DNA of 7,128 nucleotides from an uncultured Porphyromonas sp. Its GTDB lineage: Bacteria > Bacteroidota > Bacteroidia > Bacteroidales > Porphyromonadaceae. The stretch covers positions 1-7,128 of the forward strand of contig CAKMOP010000181.1 of assembly GCA_927910985.1 (NCBI GenBank), in the 5' to 3' direction. Under the pieces are notes generated by a model. The model was not told the origin of the DNA. It saw nothing but the letters and a program-made list of their open reading frames with translations, and made no database searches. The translations under genes and the position numbers were made by a program. Below are positions 6,195-7,128 of this stretch, piece by piece. Each line of letters starts with the position of its first letter. The first letter of the stretch is position 1.

Positions 6195-7128
6195 CTAGTC
6201 CTTGCGGTAAGGGGCGACGATCTTGAAGCCTCGCCCTCGGAGTACGACTTGGCGATCCCTTACTTCCTCGACGTAGACGGTGTATTCACCCTCACGCTTG
6301 AGCGGATGTTCCTTGTAGAAGATGCTCGCATCCAGCCAGTCGATCTTGACCTTGCGGGCCTCGCCAACTACGGGGGCGACGATCTCGGGAGTGAGCGTGA
6401 GCACTCGGTTGACTCGCGACTCGGGGGTCAAGCCTTTCTTCGTGCGCAGCACTGGGATGCTGCTCTCGCTGAAACGTACGTACTTCCCCTTGAGCCGGGC
6501 CATGATCCTGCAGGGGAAGAGCTGGCTGAGCTGGCGGGAATTGGTCATGTAGACCCCGAAGCGGTCGGCCGATCCGGCACAGCGGACCTTGACGAGGATC
6601 TCCTTGGTCGTCTTGCCGTCCTCGCTGGTGGCGATCAGCTTGATGTCCCCTTCGTATTTGGCCTTGATCTTGACTAGACCCGTCTCGGCTTGCCAGACAA
6701 TATCCGCCGCCTTCTCGGGATCTTCGACCTTGAGGCTCGCACGTGCGCCTCCCCCAGAGAGACTAAGCGTCTGCACGTCGTCGCCTGGACGGAGCGTCAC
6801 GGCATCTTCATTCGAAGCGAAGGGAGGAGGGACGACCAGCACCCGCACCCGACGGACTTCGTCGTGGGAGCGCAGCGTGAGCGAGGTCTCGCCGTAGAGT
6901 AGCCCCGAGACCCGAAGCGTGTCTCGGCTAATGCTTGAAGAGGCGATGCGGGCATCTTCGATCGTGGCGGTGTACTTCCCATCGCCGCCCTTCAGTAGGA
7001 TCATCCGTGTCTCGGACTGGGTAAGTTGGAGCTCCTTAGCATCCTCCTCGCCGAGACGGAGCGGGAGGATCGGACGGTCGCTCTCCTTGCGACAAGAGGC
7101 GACGAGGAGCACGAGGCTAAGTAGGAAT
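6195..7128 (-). CDS. Putative lipoprotein with two tandem Ig-like repeats, N-terminus cut by window edge
   Basis: I do not recognise a named family. The open frame continues past the right edge: reading inward it gives FLLSLVLLVASCRKE, the hydrophobic core of a signal peptide ending in a lipobox (VASC), so the product should be a lipid-anchored cell-envelope protein whose ATG lies a few codons beyond 7128. A GTG at 7112 is in frame but lies inside the signal peptide and is unlikely to be the start. About 310 residues are visible. After the Cys come two beta-rich segments of about 65-70 residues that align with each other: one begins LQLTQSETRMILLKGGDGKY and ends VRRVRVLV, the other begins VTLRPGDDVQTLSLSGGGAR and ends KEILVKV. 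The pattern resembles BIG2-like Ig folds. The last roughly 130 residues form a separate part rich in charged and beta-type sequence, with no motif I can name. It has its own intrinsic terminator at 6101-6151 and the same strand as tgt. Function unknown. Confidence 0.75.
   Translation of the reverse strand, partial: FLLSLVLLVASCRKESDRPILPLRLGEEDAKELQLTQSETRMILLKGGDGKYTATIEDARIASSSISRDTLRVSGLLYGETSLTLRSHDEVRRVRVLVVPPPFASNEDAVTLRPGDDVQTLSLSGGGARASLKVEDPEKAADIVWQAETGLVKIKAKYEGDIKLIATSEDGKTTKEILVKVRCAGSADRFGVYMTNSRQLSQLFPCRIMARLKGKYVRFSESSIPVLRTKKGLTPESRVNRVLTLTPEIVAPVVGEARKVKIDWLDASIFYKEHPLKREGEYTVYVEEVRDRQVVLRGRGFKIVAPYRKD

Noticed and set aside
6150..6677. 175-codon open frame on the plus strand opposite the lipoprotein gene
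   Set aside because: It is antisense to a gene with a lipobox and internal repeats, overlaps the terminator hairpin, and shows no motif; a GC-driven mirror frame.

Overview
The window looks like a chromosomal segment from a Bacteroidota bacterium, most likely of the Porphyromonas group. The grounds are the family content (GHL10-type secreted glycoside hydrolase, Bacteroidota-style TGT, Bacteroidota-style lipoprotein), an exact TAnnTTTG promoter -7 element, and no clear Shine-Dalgarno sequences at the starts. Base composition is moderately GC-rich. I see no mobile elements, CRISPR arrays, tRNA or rRNA genes.

Left part, plus strand (1-2174): the 3' part of a family 10 glycosylhydrolase-like (GHL10) protein with a C-terminal FN3-like domain, followed after a single base by hemW, the radical SAM haem chaperone. 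As written both genes are broken. Each needs two single-base removals to restore one reading frame; after correction hemW is full length (375 aa) with all its motifs. Four +1 shifts in about 1.3 kb, and none detected elsewhere, point to local sequence errors at least as much as to decay. Centre (2254-2306): a long GC-rich hairpin between convergent genes, probably terminating both sides.

Minus strand, 5665 down to 2326: a tight four-gene unit transcribed tgt - LptF/LptG-family permease - smpB - gpx, with gaps of 21, 10 and 21 bases. It joins queuosine tRNA modification, an LPS-export permease subunit, trans-translation (ribosome rescue) and peroxide detoxification. A -7 box upstream of tgt and the hairpin downstream of gpx delimit it.

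Right part (5666-7128): a gene-free stretch of about 530 bases with several inverted repeats, a canonical intrinsic terminator (6101-6151), and a lipoprotein gene on the minus strand with two tandem Ig-like repeats, whose start codon lies just outside the window.

Most of the window is housekeeping. I do not see evidence of a new multi-gene system. The points most worth checking are the clustered frameshifts, the TGT lacking its three zinc-ligand cysteines, the structured intergenic region and the unassigned lipoprotein.
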